The position numbers were made by a program, and so were the translations under genes. The notes under the pieces are model-generated. The model was not told where the DNA came from. It saw only the letters and a program-made list of their open reading frames with translations, and did no database searches. DNA of 64,000 nucleotides from Cucumis sativus (Eukaryota > Streptophyta > Magnoliopsida > Cucurbitales > Cucurbitaceae): positions 4,526,001-4,590,000 of the forward strand of contig NC_026661.2 in NCBI RefSeq assembly GCF_000004075.3. Reading direction: 5' to 3'. Shown in pieces: positions 12,420-24,500 of the stretch (the first letter of the stretch is position 1; each line of letters opens with the position of its first letter).

Positions 12420-13784
12420 AATCCGTAGTTTGTAGGAACATGCAGGTTCTATTTATGTAAGTGCTCCAATTGAAACCGAATCCGTCATTTATATGTTTAT
12501 AATGATGTAGAACCCATTTTCCATTTTTGAGACTGAATAATGTATGCCCATTTGGTGGTTTTGATTTTGTATTGGACAACTTGGTTTTTGAGTGCTTGTC
12601 TCTATTATAATTGAAGTGCTTAAAGGAAGTAACAATGGCAAAATTATCAAGGAATACCATTCTACAAGGGAAAATTCTCACCACCAACTCACAAATACGC
12701 TGCAAATTAACTGGAACTCATCATAGTTTGTTTTGTTTTGTCTTGTCTTGTCTTTGTTGGGTTAGAAGAAAAAGTGTAATGGAATGGATAAGCATAGGGT
12801 TCACTTTTTTATCTGCTCTGACACATGAAAGAACCAATGATGTTGAGGTTGATTTTCAATTTATCCACTTTATTTTGTATTGGAAATTTATCCACTTTAT
12901 TGAACTCAATCCATCAGTTCAAGTTGATATTCTTATAATCCTAATTAGAAATCATAACTGGAAAATGAGCATTAAGAACTCTAGGATGCATACTACTACG
13001 ATTGGTAGTTACTCTGCAATGAGAAACAATTGTAAGTCTCACCATTTTTTATTACACCCAACATATAATTTCATTCTCTTAGAATAGATGGTATTACAAT
13101 TATTTGATTTCATGAGGTTAATTTCAACTTCACCTTGTTCCCTCTCCAAACTGTCTCAAACGTTTTTCATTATTTTCTTAGTTTTTCTCTCTCTCCTTGC
13201 AATTATCCCTCTCATTTTAGTCCCTTCTTTGCATTCACTCTCCCTCTCGATTTTCCTTTGCAATTTTCAAACTAGCAGATCGAGAAATTTTTAAGAAGAA
13301 ACACAGATGTTTGGCTTTTCTTCTTGCCCTGGCTTAAGCTTCTCACAATAAGATTATAGTTATTTTTGACAGGCTAGTACTTCAATTGTGAAGCCGAATG
13401 AATGCAACTTAAATGACCATAAAACATGAACTTCAAGACGTGTCGTCTTGAAAAGACAGAAGTTTGAATATCCCACCCACTCACGATTGAACTTTAAAAA
13501 TCTGCAATACGTAATAAATTGGGATAAATACCTTTAAGTTTTATCTTTTTATTAGGTCATTGACATTTGGTAGTAGAAAATAAGAATTATACATAGATTA
13601 CTGCTAATCTTTCAAGAACAACATTACACTAAACGACTTACTTAGATACAATCAGGAAGATACAAATCTCCTAAGAGGAAGTTCTTACTCAACTCTCACT
13701 CAGTTACAGGGCAAACCAAAATGATACAAGAAAAATTTTCATAAGATAGAAATTGAGAAAAGTGAAAGGGATAAAACATCTAAC
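12420..13784. other. PPA6 3' UTR and convergent spacer
   Basis: The first 150-200 bp are the probable PPA6 3' UTR. A TTTTG/TCTTG-rich simple stretch lies at about 12728-12755. At about 13410-13500 there is a weak match to the tRNA-like remnant family described for 18970-19060. The 3' UTR of the convergent GSA gene probably occupies about 13600-13784. The open frames at 12611-13294 have no recognisable motifs and are treated as chance. Confidence 0.4.
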
Positions 13785-16529
13785 CTAAATTTGCTTGAAA
13801 ACCTTCTCAGCTGCTGCTATAGTATGTTGAATATCCTCAGAAGTATGTGCCAAGCTGGTAAACCCTGCCTCAAATTGTGAAGGGGCAAAGTATACACCTT
13901 GCTCCAACATTCCCCTGTAAAACCTACCAAATTTGGCAGTGTCACTCTTTTTAGCATCTTCAAAGTTATAAACTGGGCCATCAGTAAAGAAAAACCCAAA
14001 CATCCCATTTATGTATCCTCCACATATGGCATGCCCAGCCTTCTTCCCAGCAGCCACCAACCCTTCAACAAGTTCACTCGTGATCTTGTCTAGATATTCG
14101 TAGGTTCCTGGTTCTTTCAATCGCTTTAGTGTGTGTATCCCTGCAGTCATTGCTAATGGGTTACCGCTCAAGGTACCTGCCTGGTACATTGGTCCTGCTG
14201 GTGCCACCATTTCCATGATCTCTCTTCGCCCTCCGTATGCACCGACAGGGAGACCTCCACCAATGATTTTCCCGAGTGTTGTTAAGTCGGGTGTTATTCC
14301 GAAATACTCCTGAGCTCCACCGTAAGACAATCGGAATCCAGTCATGACCTCGTCGAAGATGAGGAGAGCGTCATTTTCCTTGGTAAGTTTCCGTATGGCA
14401 TTTAGAAAATCGGGTTTTGGAGCAATGAAGCCAGAATTTCCAACAACTGGCTCAAGAATAATTGCAGCAATCTCTCCTTTATTGGCATTGAAAATGGATT
14501 CTACAGCTGATATATCATTGAAGGGGGCAGTAAGAGTTTCGTAGGTAGCTGCTTTGGGAACACCAGGAGAATCAGGAAGGCCCAATGTTGCCACTCCACT
14601 ACCAGCCTTGACAAGGAACGGATCAGCATGTCCATGGTAGCATCCCTCAAATTTGATGAGTTTCTCCTTGCCAGTAAAAGCACGAGCAAGCCGGAGAACA
14701 CCCATGCATGCTTCTGTACCAGAGTTAACAAACCGAACCATTTCTATACTTGGAACAGCAGATATCACCATCTCAGCTAAAACATTTTCCAAAAGGCATG
14801 GGGCGCCAAAGCTGGTTCCCTTCTTCATTGTTTCAGCCAAGGCTGCGAGTACCTATGAGAAAATTATTATGGTGAATATCAATGTAGAAGCATGGACAAA
14901 TGGCAACATATACACTGCAACATGTCCCTTTAAAAAAGTTAGGACACCAACAAACTTAAACATTCATTATCTTTCAAAAAGTAGTAAATAAATATGTATC
15001 AATTAGAGATAAAACACAGTGACTTATAATCTATTCGCTATCTAGAAATTTAAACTTACAAAATTAAATATCAAAAGAAAGCTTGTTTTTTTCTCTGAAG
15101 ATACAATATTCTGCTGTCTTTGTGGCTTTCTGCCATATAGATCTAATATGTAGTTTCACCAAGTCCGTCTACTCTCTTCCTTATAATACCCCCTGTTCTA
15201 TTCTATAATAGAAATACTTCACGTTTCTATGTAGAGTTAAAACTTGGAATTAAAAAATCTCTGCTTCAGCTTTGTACCAGTATATATTTTTTGAACATTT
15301 ACTATACAAAACATGTCTTAATACGTTCTGCAGACGTCCCAAGTACATTTTCTTAAAAAGGAAAAAGATTTAGAAATGCTAAGCACGCTCATGTCAGATG
15401 GCTCTAAGCACGCTCATATTAGAAAAAGGATTATTTTTTTTTCTTATGGTAGATTAGAGAGGTCGCTACTGCATTTCCAATAAGATAGATATGAGGTAAA
15501 TAAAGGAGATCAAAGACCTAAACTAGTTGTCGTATTCAATATTAGGCATCTCACCAAGGTGGTTTCAGCTAAGAAAAAATCCAAACCGAACAATTACTAC
15601 TATCTGGGCATTGATTGAGACAATTATTGATCATACTCAATGTACACCGAGCAATATTTCTCGAGAACAAATTCCAAAGAATTTTGTGACGGAGAACAAA
15701 TACAACATGCTTATAAGACAACAAACTTAGTAAGGGGAATGACAGTTGAGAACTTTGCAAAAAAAAAAAAAAGGATGAGAAAGTTTAGACTTTGCAAGAC
15801 AGAGATCCAAGCAACTGAAATTATAACACAAGTAGAAACAAATTGAAGTAGATAAACTAAGTGGAATTGTACCTCATCATCAGCATGGCCAATAATCGCC
15901 GGTCCCCAAGAACCCACATAATCAACATATTCATTACCATCAATATCCCACATATGAGAGCCCTTCACAGAATCGATAATTATGGGTTGTCCACCAACAG
16001 ATTTGAAGGCACGAACAGGGGAATTCACTCCACCAGGCATTAGCTCCTAGATACAATACGCAAATGGGTTCAAAACCATTTCCATCATCAAGCATAAAAA
16101 ACCAGACATATAAAAAAAATCGAACTTTCAACAAATCTCAGACAGCAACCACAAATTGGGAGTCACAACGAAAATTTGAACCCACTAGAAATCAAAATAA
16201 CAGGCTCCCAATACCAAATCGAACATATCTAAACACAAATTCAAAACCTAAGGCGAACAGGGAAAAATCCACCAATTACTAAAAAAGGGTGGGGTTTCAC
16301 CAATCAAACCGAAAGATTCCGTGGACAAATGAAAGGAAATGGGAAATGTGTGTACCTTGGCAGCATTGAAAGCTTCTTCAGATTTCTTGAGAGTGAACTT
16401 CTTCTTCTCATCGAGAGTGACAGCCATTTTGACACGAGAAAAACGAAAGGATCGTGAAGTTGTTGTGTGAGAGAGTTTTGTTGAGCATGGAAGACCAATT
16501 CCAACTGACCCAGCAAAAGAGCCAGCCAT
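13785..16529 (-). CDS. GSA1: Glutamate-1-semialdehyde 2,1-aminomutase, chloroplastic
   Basis: PLP enzyme that converts glutamate-1-semialdehyde to 5-aminolevulinate, the precursor of chlorophyll and haem, in the stroma (family knowledge). Three exons, 16356-16529, 15873-16046 and 13785-14852, each join in phase and give 471 residues, the family length. Residues 1 to about 35 form a transit peptide starting [10 protein letters not shown]. The mature part opens with [25 protein letters not shown]. The PLP-binding lysine is in [13 protein letters not shown] (about residue 311). Phosphate and substrate motifs [22 protein letters not shown] and FDEVMTGFR are intact. The ATG at 16529 was chosen because it starts the transit peptide; an upstream in-frame ATG at 16625 would add a poly-Lys extension and lies upstream of the candidate TATA box. 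I expect normal function. Confidence 0.97.
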
Positions 16530-16532
16530 TCC

Positions 16533-16561
16533 CTTCTTCTTCTTCTTCTTCTTCTTCTTCT
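16533..16561 (-). repeat. (CTT/AAG)n microsatellite in GSA leader
   Basis: About nine CTT units on the plus strand (AAG on the sense strand) end 3 bp upstream of the GSA start codon. In frame they would encode lysines only if an upstream ATG were used. Probably length-polymorphic. Confidence 0.9.
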
Positions 16562-16590
16562 GTTTAAAGATTGAGAAAAAGATAAGAGAA

Positions 16591-16597
16591 TATATAT
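16591..16597 (-). promoter_or_regulatory. Candidate TATA box of GSA
   Basis: TATATATA-type sequence read on the minus strand, about 62 bp upstream of the GSA ATG, implying a very short leader dominated by the AAG repeat. Predicted by position only. Confidence 0.4.
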
Positions 16598-16629
16598 AGA
16601 GATAGAGCACCACATGAGCCGCCATTGTA

Positions 16630-18591
16630 ATTTCGAAGCACCACTAGGCCTAAAATGGGAATTCAAAACTCCAACCTTTTTGACCCATTGATATTTGTGA
16701 ATTTTGTTAAGTTCTTTATTCATTACCCATTTGATTTTTGTATTGATGCTGACCCAAATTTCATGTCTAAAATGTCTTCGTCTGACTTTTTTTAAACTAT
16801 GATCGAACAATTTTATATTGATGTTACAAGCGGTTGTCGATGCTTGTTTTTTAAAATAACGAATGCGAGTGAGAACGAGGAAGAGAGTGAAGGAGGAATT
16901 CTAGCGAGTGAGAACACTCTTGTATTGGATTAGTTGAATGCAAGAACGGATGAGCAAGGAAGTGCTCCAACGCATGATTCGGTTGGTTTAGTTCGACGTG
17001 AAAAAATTATTAACTAATTCTTTTTGTAGAAACTTTTTATCTTTGAAAATCCATTGGTCTACCACATCAACGCGTTTCAAACATGATGTAAGATATTCAT
17101 TTCATAAGTAACGACGACTTTTTGCATTGGAATATCACTTTTGGATAATGTATTTACAACCTATATAATTTAGTCACTTTCTTACAATTTTAATGCTAAG
17201 TATATTTGAAAGGACAAAGCTAATTAAAAGAATTTACAAAATATAACAAATTTTCAAAAAGTGACGATACTATTAGACTTTTACTTAAGTCTATTATCTA
17301 TTAGTATCCATAAATAAAATTTTACTACAATCGTAAATAAATCCTCATATTTAAAAATACCTTAATTAATATTGATTTTATTGATAGGTGAAAAAGTCTA
17401 TTTCTTTCCACTTTTATTGACATTGGAAGACTAAATATGTTGTAAAAGTATAGTTTCCTACTTAATGTTTGTTTGTTAGTGACTTTTCAAATAAGTGGTT
17501 TTTATAAGCTTTTAACTCTTAAGCAACTAAAAGCTTCTACATGCTTTAATATAGTTTTCTTTACAAAGATTTGAATTTATACATGTATTTGATTTAAATA
17601 ACCATACTACTCCACATAAATCCATGTTTTTGCTTGAGGAAAGATGATCAAGTTATGTATGAGACTGAATCTTCATTCAAAATTATTTAATTACAATTAC
17701 TTGCATGACAAGAACTCAGCAATGTAATCAATGTTCAACCTTTTGACACTTCTTATTCATCTAACATATTAATTATTATTTTCCCTCTTTTAAATATTTT
17801 AATTCTTATGTAGAAAATGAGGTATTTAACCATGATTTTCCATACAAAAGTTTACATATTTTATACAATCTGAGTTGGCTTGGCCGACCCACTTTGAATT
17901 TTGTGCAAAAATCAAAACCTACCACTTAAGTTTATAATGATATCTTGTGGTTCATTTTCTTAGATGGATAGTTTGATTATTCACCTCGCAGTTGTTTAAC
18001 TCAAGAATGAAAACCAAAAATAAATAAATAAAAGGGTTGGTTAGTATCATCAAAAGTGGTGATGCAAATGAATTAAAATCATGAAAAAGGCATCACTGTC
18101 ATCAAAATGTATTTTGATTATTTGAATAGTAATCATATGATAATCCTCTTTTGTTTCTTGTGATACATTTCGTGTAAGATCAGAGAGGTATTGGCTAAAT
18201 TATACATTTGATCAAAGACATTCATAGTTAAGAATAAACAGTTCAACCAATTCATTGTTTTTGTTAAGTGAGTTCTTTCTTTTACTGTTTTAATATGATT
18301 GTTCAACAATCCAGTTCATTATTTTTGTAAAAGAAAAAGAAACTTTCTTCATATACATTCATGATAAGAGTAGCTCATTTTATCCACAAAATATTTACTT
18401 TCAAAAGTTTCACCAGGAACAGAAACATGGAATGTTAAGATAATCTAAATGCAAAGGCTCTTCCACCTTTTATTATCTGAAAGAATTGTGTGAAAACACT
18501 AAAAAAATATGAATCATAAAAAAATATTGTCTATTTACACCAAAGAAACACTAAATTAATACTAAAAAGGGTGAGTTGGGCATATGGAACC
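16630..18591. other. Spacer between GSA and spinster-like gene
   Basis: AT-rich sequence in which I see no gene. The 16860-17000 part is richer in GA (GAGTGAGAACGAGGAAG). The last 100-200 bp before 18592 are the probable 3' UTR of the spinster-like gene. Confidence 0.4.
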
Positions 18592-21500
18592 TTAAGCTTC
18601 AGCAGAAGCTTTGTTTGTTTGCTGTACTTTCTCCGCTTCGAGCGCAGAACCTGCAGTCGGTCTATTCGGCACGACTTGCTTCTCACAATCTTCATTACTT
18701 TTATCTTCACTGTGAAGAAACACTCCTGATATTCAAGCGAAAAATGTGTCGATATAACAATCAGTTTTTCTTCTTTGATAATGAGAAACTTACACTCAGA
18801 ACATCCTCTTGATATATGTTAAATGCATGAAAATTAGCATAGAATTATTTAGTTGATTTTATCTTTTCTAACACATTATGGACCCTAGTCATGACAATTG
18901 ACATGTCTTTTCAAAAGTGTACAGAAACCCAATTTTCACGGTCCACTAAAAGATGAATGTAATGTCAAACGAAGCATAGATCAACTAGTTAACACATATA
19001 TATATCTTCAACCATGAGATCAAAAGTTTGAACTCCCCATCATGTTGAGAACTCAAATGACCAACTTAAAGAACAAACCTAAACTAAATGTTTAAAAAAG
19101 AAAAGAGGAATCGTACTTTTTTCCTTTATTGTATTGTAAAATTTGTTTAGTAAATCTTATTGAACGATGAAACAATATGTTAGCAGTATTTTTTTCAGTG
19201 TTTGAATTTAGAAGCTAAATCTATTTTTGGGTACTAAATATCTAAACTGCATCCCATTGTGTTGTGTCCTACTTTCATAAAAATTATGTGTCGATAAATC
19301 GTATCTGCGTCACATATCCATGTTTCTCTTCCAATACTGACTATTAAATTCTAAGGGGCAGCACAAACATGATCAATCTGCAAACAATATTTGTATGTTT
19401 CCAATTTAATGCAATAAACAGGATGAAAGTTTGGAATTTTTACCTATGAACCATATAATGGCAGCAGGGACGAGAAATCCTGTAAGAATTAGAGACGTCG
19501 TCCTCCAGTTGTTAATATGGTCCTACAAAATCATCAATCTCACTTAGAGCCACTCAGCCAGTAATACTGCTAACATTTGAGCAAAAAGTATTAGAACTTT
19601 GAAACTAAGAAATATAATTAACAAAAAATCTACGGCAACAAATAGAACTTTCAACAAGATAGTTATTTCCTAGCTTTCAACAAGATATATGGTTTGGAAG
19701 GATAACAAGCATGTAGTTAAGAAACGAGCAACAAACTTATGTGTGGATTCCTCTCCAACTAGAGAGTCTGTCTTCGATGCTTTCTGGAGGATTACAGTTC
19801 TGAAAGGTAGTTAAGTTCCTTTTTCTTGGGAAGTTTTACTCGGTCAGGTGAATAATTTAGATCAGATTTTAAGTTGCCTTCATCAATTGGTCCTTTCTAT
19901 TGTATCCTCTGCCAAAAGGCAAAGGAAGATCTTGATCACTTGCTTTGGAGGTGTAGGGTCAATGTAGGACTGCTTTTTATGAAATGGAAACATCACTTTT
20001 TATCAATGAAAAGAGACTAGTCCTCAAATTACAAAGAAAACTATAAAACTGGTTCTTCCAGAAGTTCAATTTTATGTTGGCTCATCAGAGGGACATTGGG
20101 TTAGAAGGGTAAGTTCATATGGTTAGCAGGAGTTTGTTCTTTGTTATGGGTTTTATAGGATGACAGAAACAACAGAGTTGGGGTGGAAAGGGATTATAGT
20201 GTTGTATTCTTTCATTTTTTTTCTCATAAGAAAGAAGCAGTGAGGATGGTACATCTAAAAAATAAAAATTGGAAGAATTAAGATACCCATTTACGATACA
20301 CTTCAATGCTAACATATAGAGAGTAAAACAGAGGACAAACCTGGAGAATTCCAACAAGAGGTGCGGATGGTACATCTCCAAAAATGTGGATTGAAACAGT
20401 GGAAATAGCCATAGAAAGAGGCCTTAGATTAGGCGTCACACAGTGTAGGCATATGAAATTTACCGGACCCTGCAGTGAAAAAAGCTTATATATGAACAAT
20501 AAAACACAACTCACTTAACAGATTTCTTTTTAATAAAAATGAGTGATCAGTTAAAAAATATACAAGATATATTCATTGTAGACTAACATGTTTCCATACT
20601 CCATTTTTATCATTAATTTCAATTATGTTAGATTTGGAGCTAAGCAAAAAGATTTTAAATGGTTCAAGGATTAGCTGTGAGTTCTAGCCGAACTGTGCTA
20701 GTCCTTTATGCCTATCGTTACCTTTTACCTTTCAGAGATAAAATTCTCTTTTTTACAATAACATATACACATTTATAATTCCACAAGTCTGACCATTTCA
20801 TTGGGACTTAGCCACTATTACGAAAAGACTGTTGGCAGTCATATTTAAGTTATGTAATAATCAGTTAGAGAAGGTTATAAATTCCAAGGAAAAACTTACG
20901 GGAAAGAAGAAAATACCTGAATGGAAAATGCTAGTACTTCACCGATTGAGAAAAGAACCAAGAAGCCATACATGCTTTTGAAGCAAAAGGAACCAAAGAA
21001 AAATGCTGCGCCGATGAGTATTGCCGTAGAAAGAAGCTACATTTGAAATGTAAGCAATACATCATTGACATATAATACATTATACATAAAAAGCTCTTCA
21101 TTCATAAAGTTTCTGCAAGTTATACTATAGAGTTCACGATCTCAAACACAACATTATATATAAGATGACACAGATAAATGAACAAGAAAAGAAGAAAAAA
21201 AATTGCTCGAAGTGTATTCTAGGCTAAACTAGCTTTATCCATCCCACCTTCTCGTGCAAAACTCTTATTACTTCTTGACACATGCGTGACAGAGAGAGAT
21301 TAAAATGAGATCATGAGTACACTAAGACTACCTTAAATGCATTGGAGATATTTTGAATTTTTATTGTTGTAACATGTTTGTGCCAATTTTCAAATTGTCT
21401 CTAATCCTCAAAATATTTCGAGTTTATCATCTAATGTCAATCCAAGAAACAATTCCCTTTTAAGTACAAGAAACTACCTTAAAAGCATTGGAGATGGTGT

Positions 21501-24500
21501 TGTTTAGGCAATCCAAAATATAACCTCCGGCTAGAGATCCAACGATTCCACCCACAACTGTAATCCCTCCAAATATCATATCTGCATTTTTCTGTCAAAT
21601 ATATTCCAAAATGTCAAAATCTAACCATATCTCCAATTTATAATGATTAATATGATCTACTTACTTTCTCATTCTTCTCAAGAGTTCAGGAGTTATATAT
21701 CAGAAGCATTTGTTTCTTTTCATTAATTCAACAACATTTTGTTTTAAAGAGAGAGAAACAAGAATCATTAGTTTAAATGTGTTTTTAGAATTTTCAAAAT
21801 GACTTCTGATTATGTACTTAGACATAATAAAGTTTTCAACTTTTTTATTTAATTAAAAAGAAATTTCAATATTTTATTAGTCATTTTAAACTCGCTAACA
21901 ACGAAAAGAGGTGGGAGAGAGTGTAAATGGATAAAGTGACTTCACCATCTGATAAATACTGTAGCCAGCTTTTGGACCCCAATATGAGTATGCGCCCATG
22001 ACAAAATTATATGCCACATAACCTAAAAACAAAGATACAGAGTTAGTAAATTCAAAGAGTGCAATAATTGTCTCAAGATACATAAATTAAGGGAAGGAAA
22101 TACCAAGAACATTGACGACAAAAACCATATTGACCAAAAGCGCTTTCATATCTTTCAAAAATCGCAATACTTCACTAAGAACAGAACTGCCATAAGTTAA
22201 GGACAGAACAAGATCAGATGGCATATTAGCATTTAATTCCTATTAAATGAATGAAAAGTGAAAGAGAATATGATTCCCATTAGTTTTATTTAGACTTTCT
22301 GTACTTATTGTCCGTACCAACCTATGTGCTATCAATTTCTTATAGTCAATGTTATGCATTGTTCATTTTCCTATAAATGATAATATAAATGGATTTAACA
22401 ATTAAACTACCATATACCCACTAAGAATTGTCCAAGATTCAAGCTTAACAATAAGTGGCTTACTTGGAAGAATTTTCTGCCTCTTGGAAATCCTTTGGCG
22501 ATACTCCAACTTTAGCTTGGAGGTCATCTAATACCATACACCCAAAAAGGAAAAGTTATTATGGATCATAAACATGACAACAAACTAAGAAGCTAACAAA
22601 GATAACGAGGCAATTTTATTGGAATACAATTTTTCCTATATACCTTTTGAGAGAAAATGGGTTAATATAAAATCGAAACAGCTAAATTCTTGAGCAATAA
22701 AGTATCAATTTAATTAAGATACGAGAAAAAAATCAAAAGACAAAAGGCACCTTTAACCGAGGACGCAGTTGCATCTACCGGTATTGGTGCATTAGTTGTC
22801 TCTGGGGGAGCAAAACCTGCATCACCACATTGCTTGTTTTTGTTAAAGCAGAACAAGAAAACTGGTTGTATGATCTAAACTTGATCCTTACCCTTCAGTT
22901 TCAAGGGTTTTATAATAAAACCAAGAACTGCAAATGAAACCATCAATATTGCCTCTCCCCAAAATGCATAGCGCCATCCAAAATGTTGACCAACCTATGA
23001 ATTAAAAAATGAAGTTATTCAACTATACAAACCAATCATAATATGAAAAGACAAATTATTCAAATTTTAAATTATACATCCAAATGTGCAAAAACTTACA
23101 AATCCACCGTAAAGATAACCAATTGCATAGCCAGTTGGAATACACATGTAGAATATTCCAAGCCAACCCGCTTTCTGTGAAAAATGAGAAAATGTTTCTA
23201 ATTAGATGTACGATTAGCAAGTTCAACACAGTTTGTATTAAGTCCTACATGATTCCTGATCCAAAAAATGTTTTTTTAAAAAATAATTCATTTGGTTCCA
23301 ATTTAAAATTTAAAAATTTGAATTCAAAATTCAAAATTTATGTTTGGTTGTGAATTTGAAAACAAAATAGCGTATCCAATGTTTATAATTTCTGAAATAA
23401 AAATTTAGAAACAAAAAAAGAACGATTAATTATGTTTTCTAAATAAGCCATTTCAGGGGTTTCTGGAAATCATTTTAAGAAATAAGTATACCAAACATTT
23501 TATAATTGTTTTCATGAACCAACCAAACAGGGCCTAAATTATCAAACTTTAGGGAAGTTTACTATGTAAATATCATGCTTATAATTTTTGAAGAAAGAGA
23601 CAGGTAAATGCATTATTGCAATGAAATTTCAAGCAAAATGTGAAGAAAATAAATAAACCTTTTCAACTGGTGCATTATCATCAATGAACGGCGCAGCAAG
23701 ACTTATGAATGAAGCTTCACCAACACCAACAATCCTACATATCAGAGAAAACACATTAAATTCATGAAGATGAGGTAATCCTCAAAAAGAAAAAAAAAAA
23801 AAATTGGGATAAGAAACAAATATATTCAAGAGGACAAAAGAAGCAGGGGAAGAGGGGACCCTCCCCAAGAAAAGTGTTTAGTGTAATCGGTACTACACCA
23901 AGAAGCTGTCTGTTGAACCAGTCCAAAAAGAATCATATTTGTCATAAAAAAATTCTACTATATCTCTAATTCCAAATGCTCCACAAAAGGGATCGAATAG
24001 TGCATCTACACAGGATGCTCCCCTTCAGATGAAAAGCTTTACTATTGAGCCCATGAAGCATCCAACTACCAATCTTAAGATAATCCTCATATAATTAATA
24101 CAGAAAGTAGAGAAAGCAAAGAGAAAATAACAGAGAACAGGAAAAAGAAGTTAAGATATTTGCTTACATGCGGCATACAGCAATAGACCAGAAATTAACT
24201 GAAAAACCACAGCCAACTACTGCCACAGTCCAAACAGATAATCCAACACCAATAAGTCTAAATGGATTTGCCCTGCAAAAGTTTAAAAAGATGGAGCTTC
24301 AATAACAAATACATTTGATGAAATCACTATTAGAGGAAAAAAAAAAAGATTTATTTCTTTTGCTTGTTCTTGCAAATTTGTTCTTTGTGTGGTTTTGATG
24401 CTAATAAATTCCTTATGGTATAGCTATAGCTGATTGACCATTTTTTTGTATTGAACTATCATGACTAGATGTCTGATTGTACCTTACAAATTTAGGTTCT

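Noticed and set aside
12611..13294. Open frames of 158 and 68 codons after PPA6
   Set aside because: Composition is that of AT-rich non-coding DNA, with no motif, no splice pattern and no homology I recognise.
23230..23545. MITE-like sequence ending CCAACCAAACAGGGCCTAAA in a spinster-like gene intron
   Set aside because: The left inverted end could not be identified. It was left out of the feature list.
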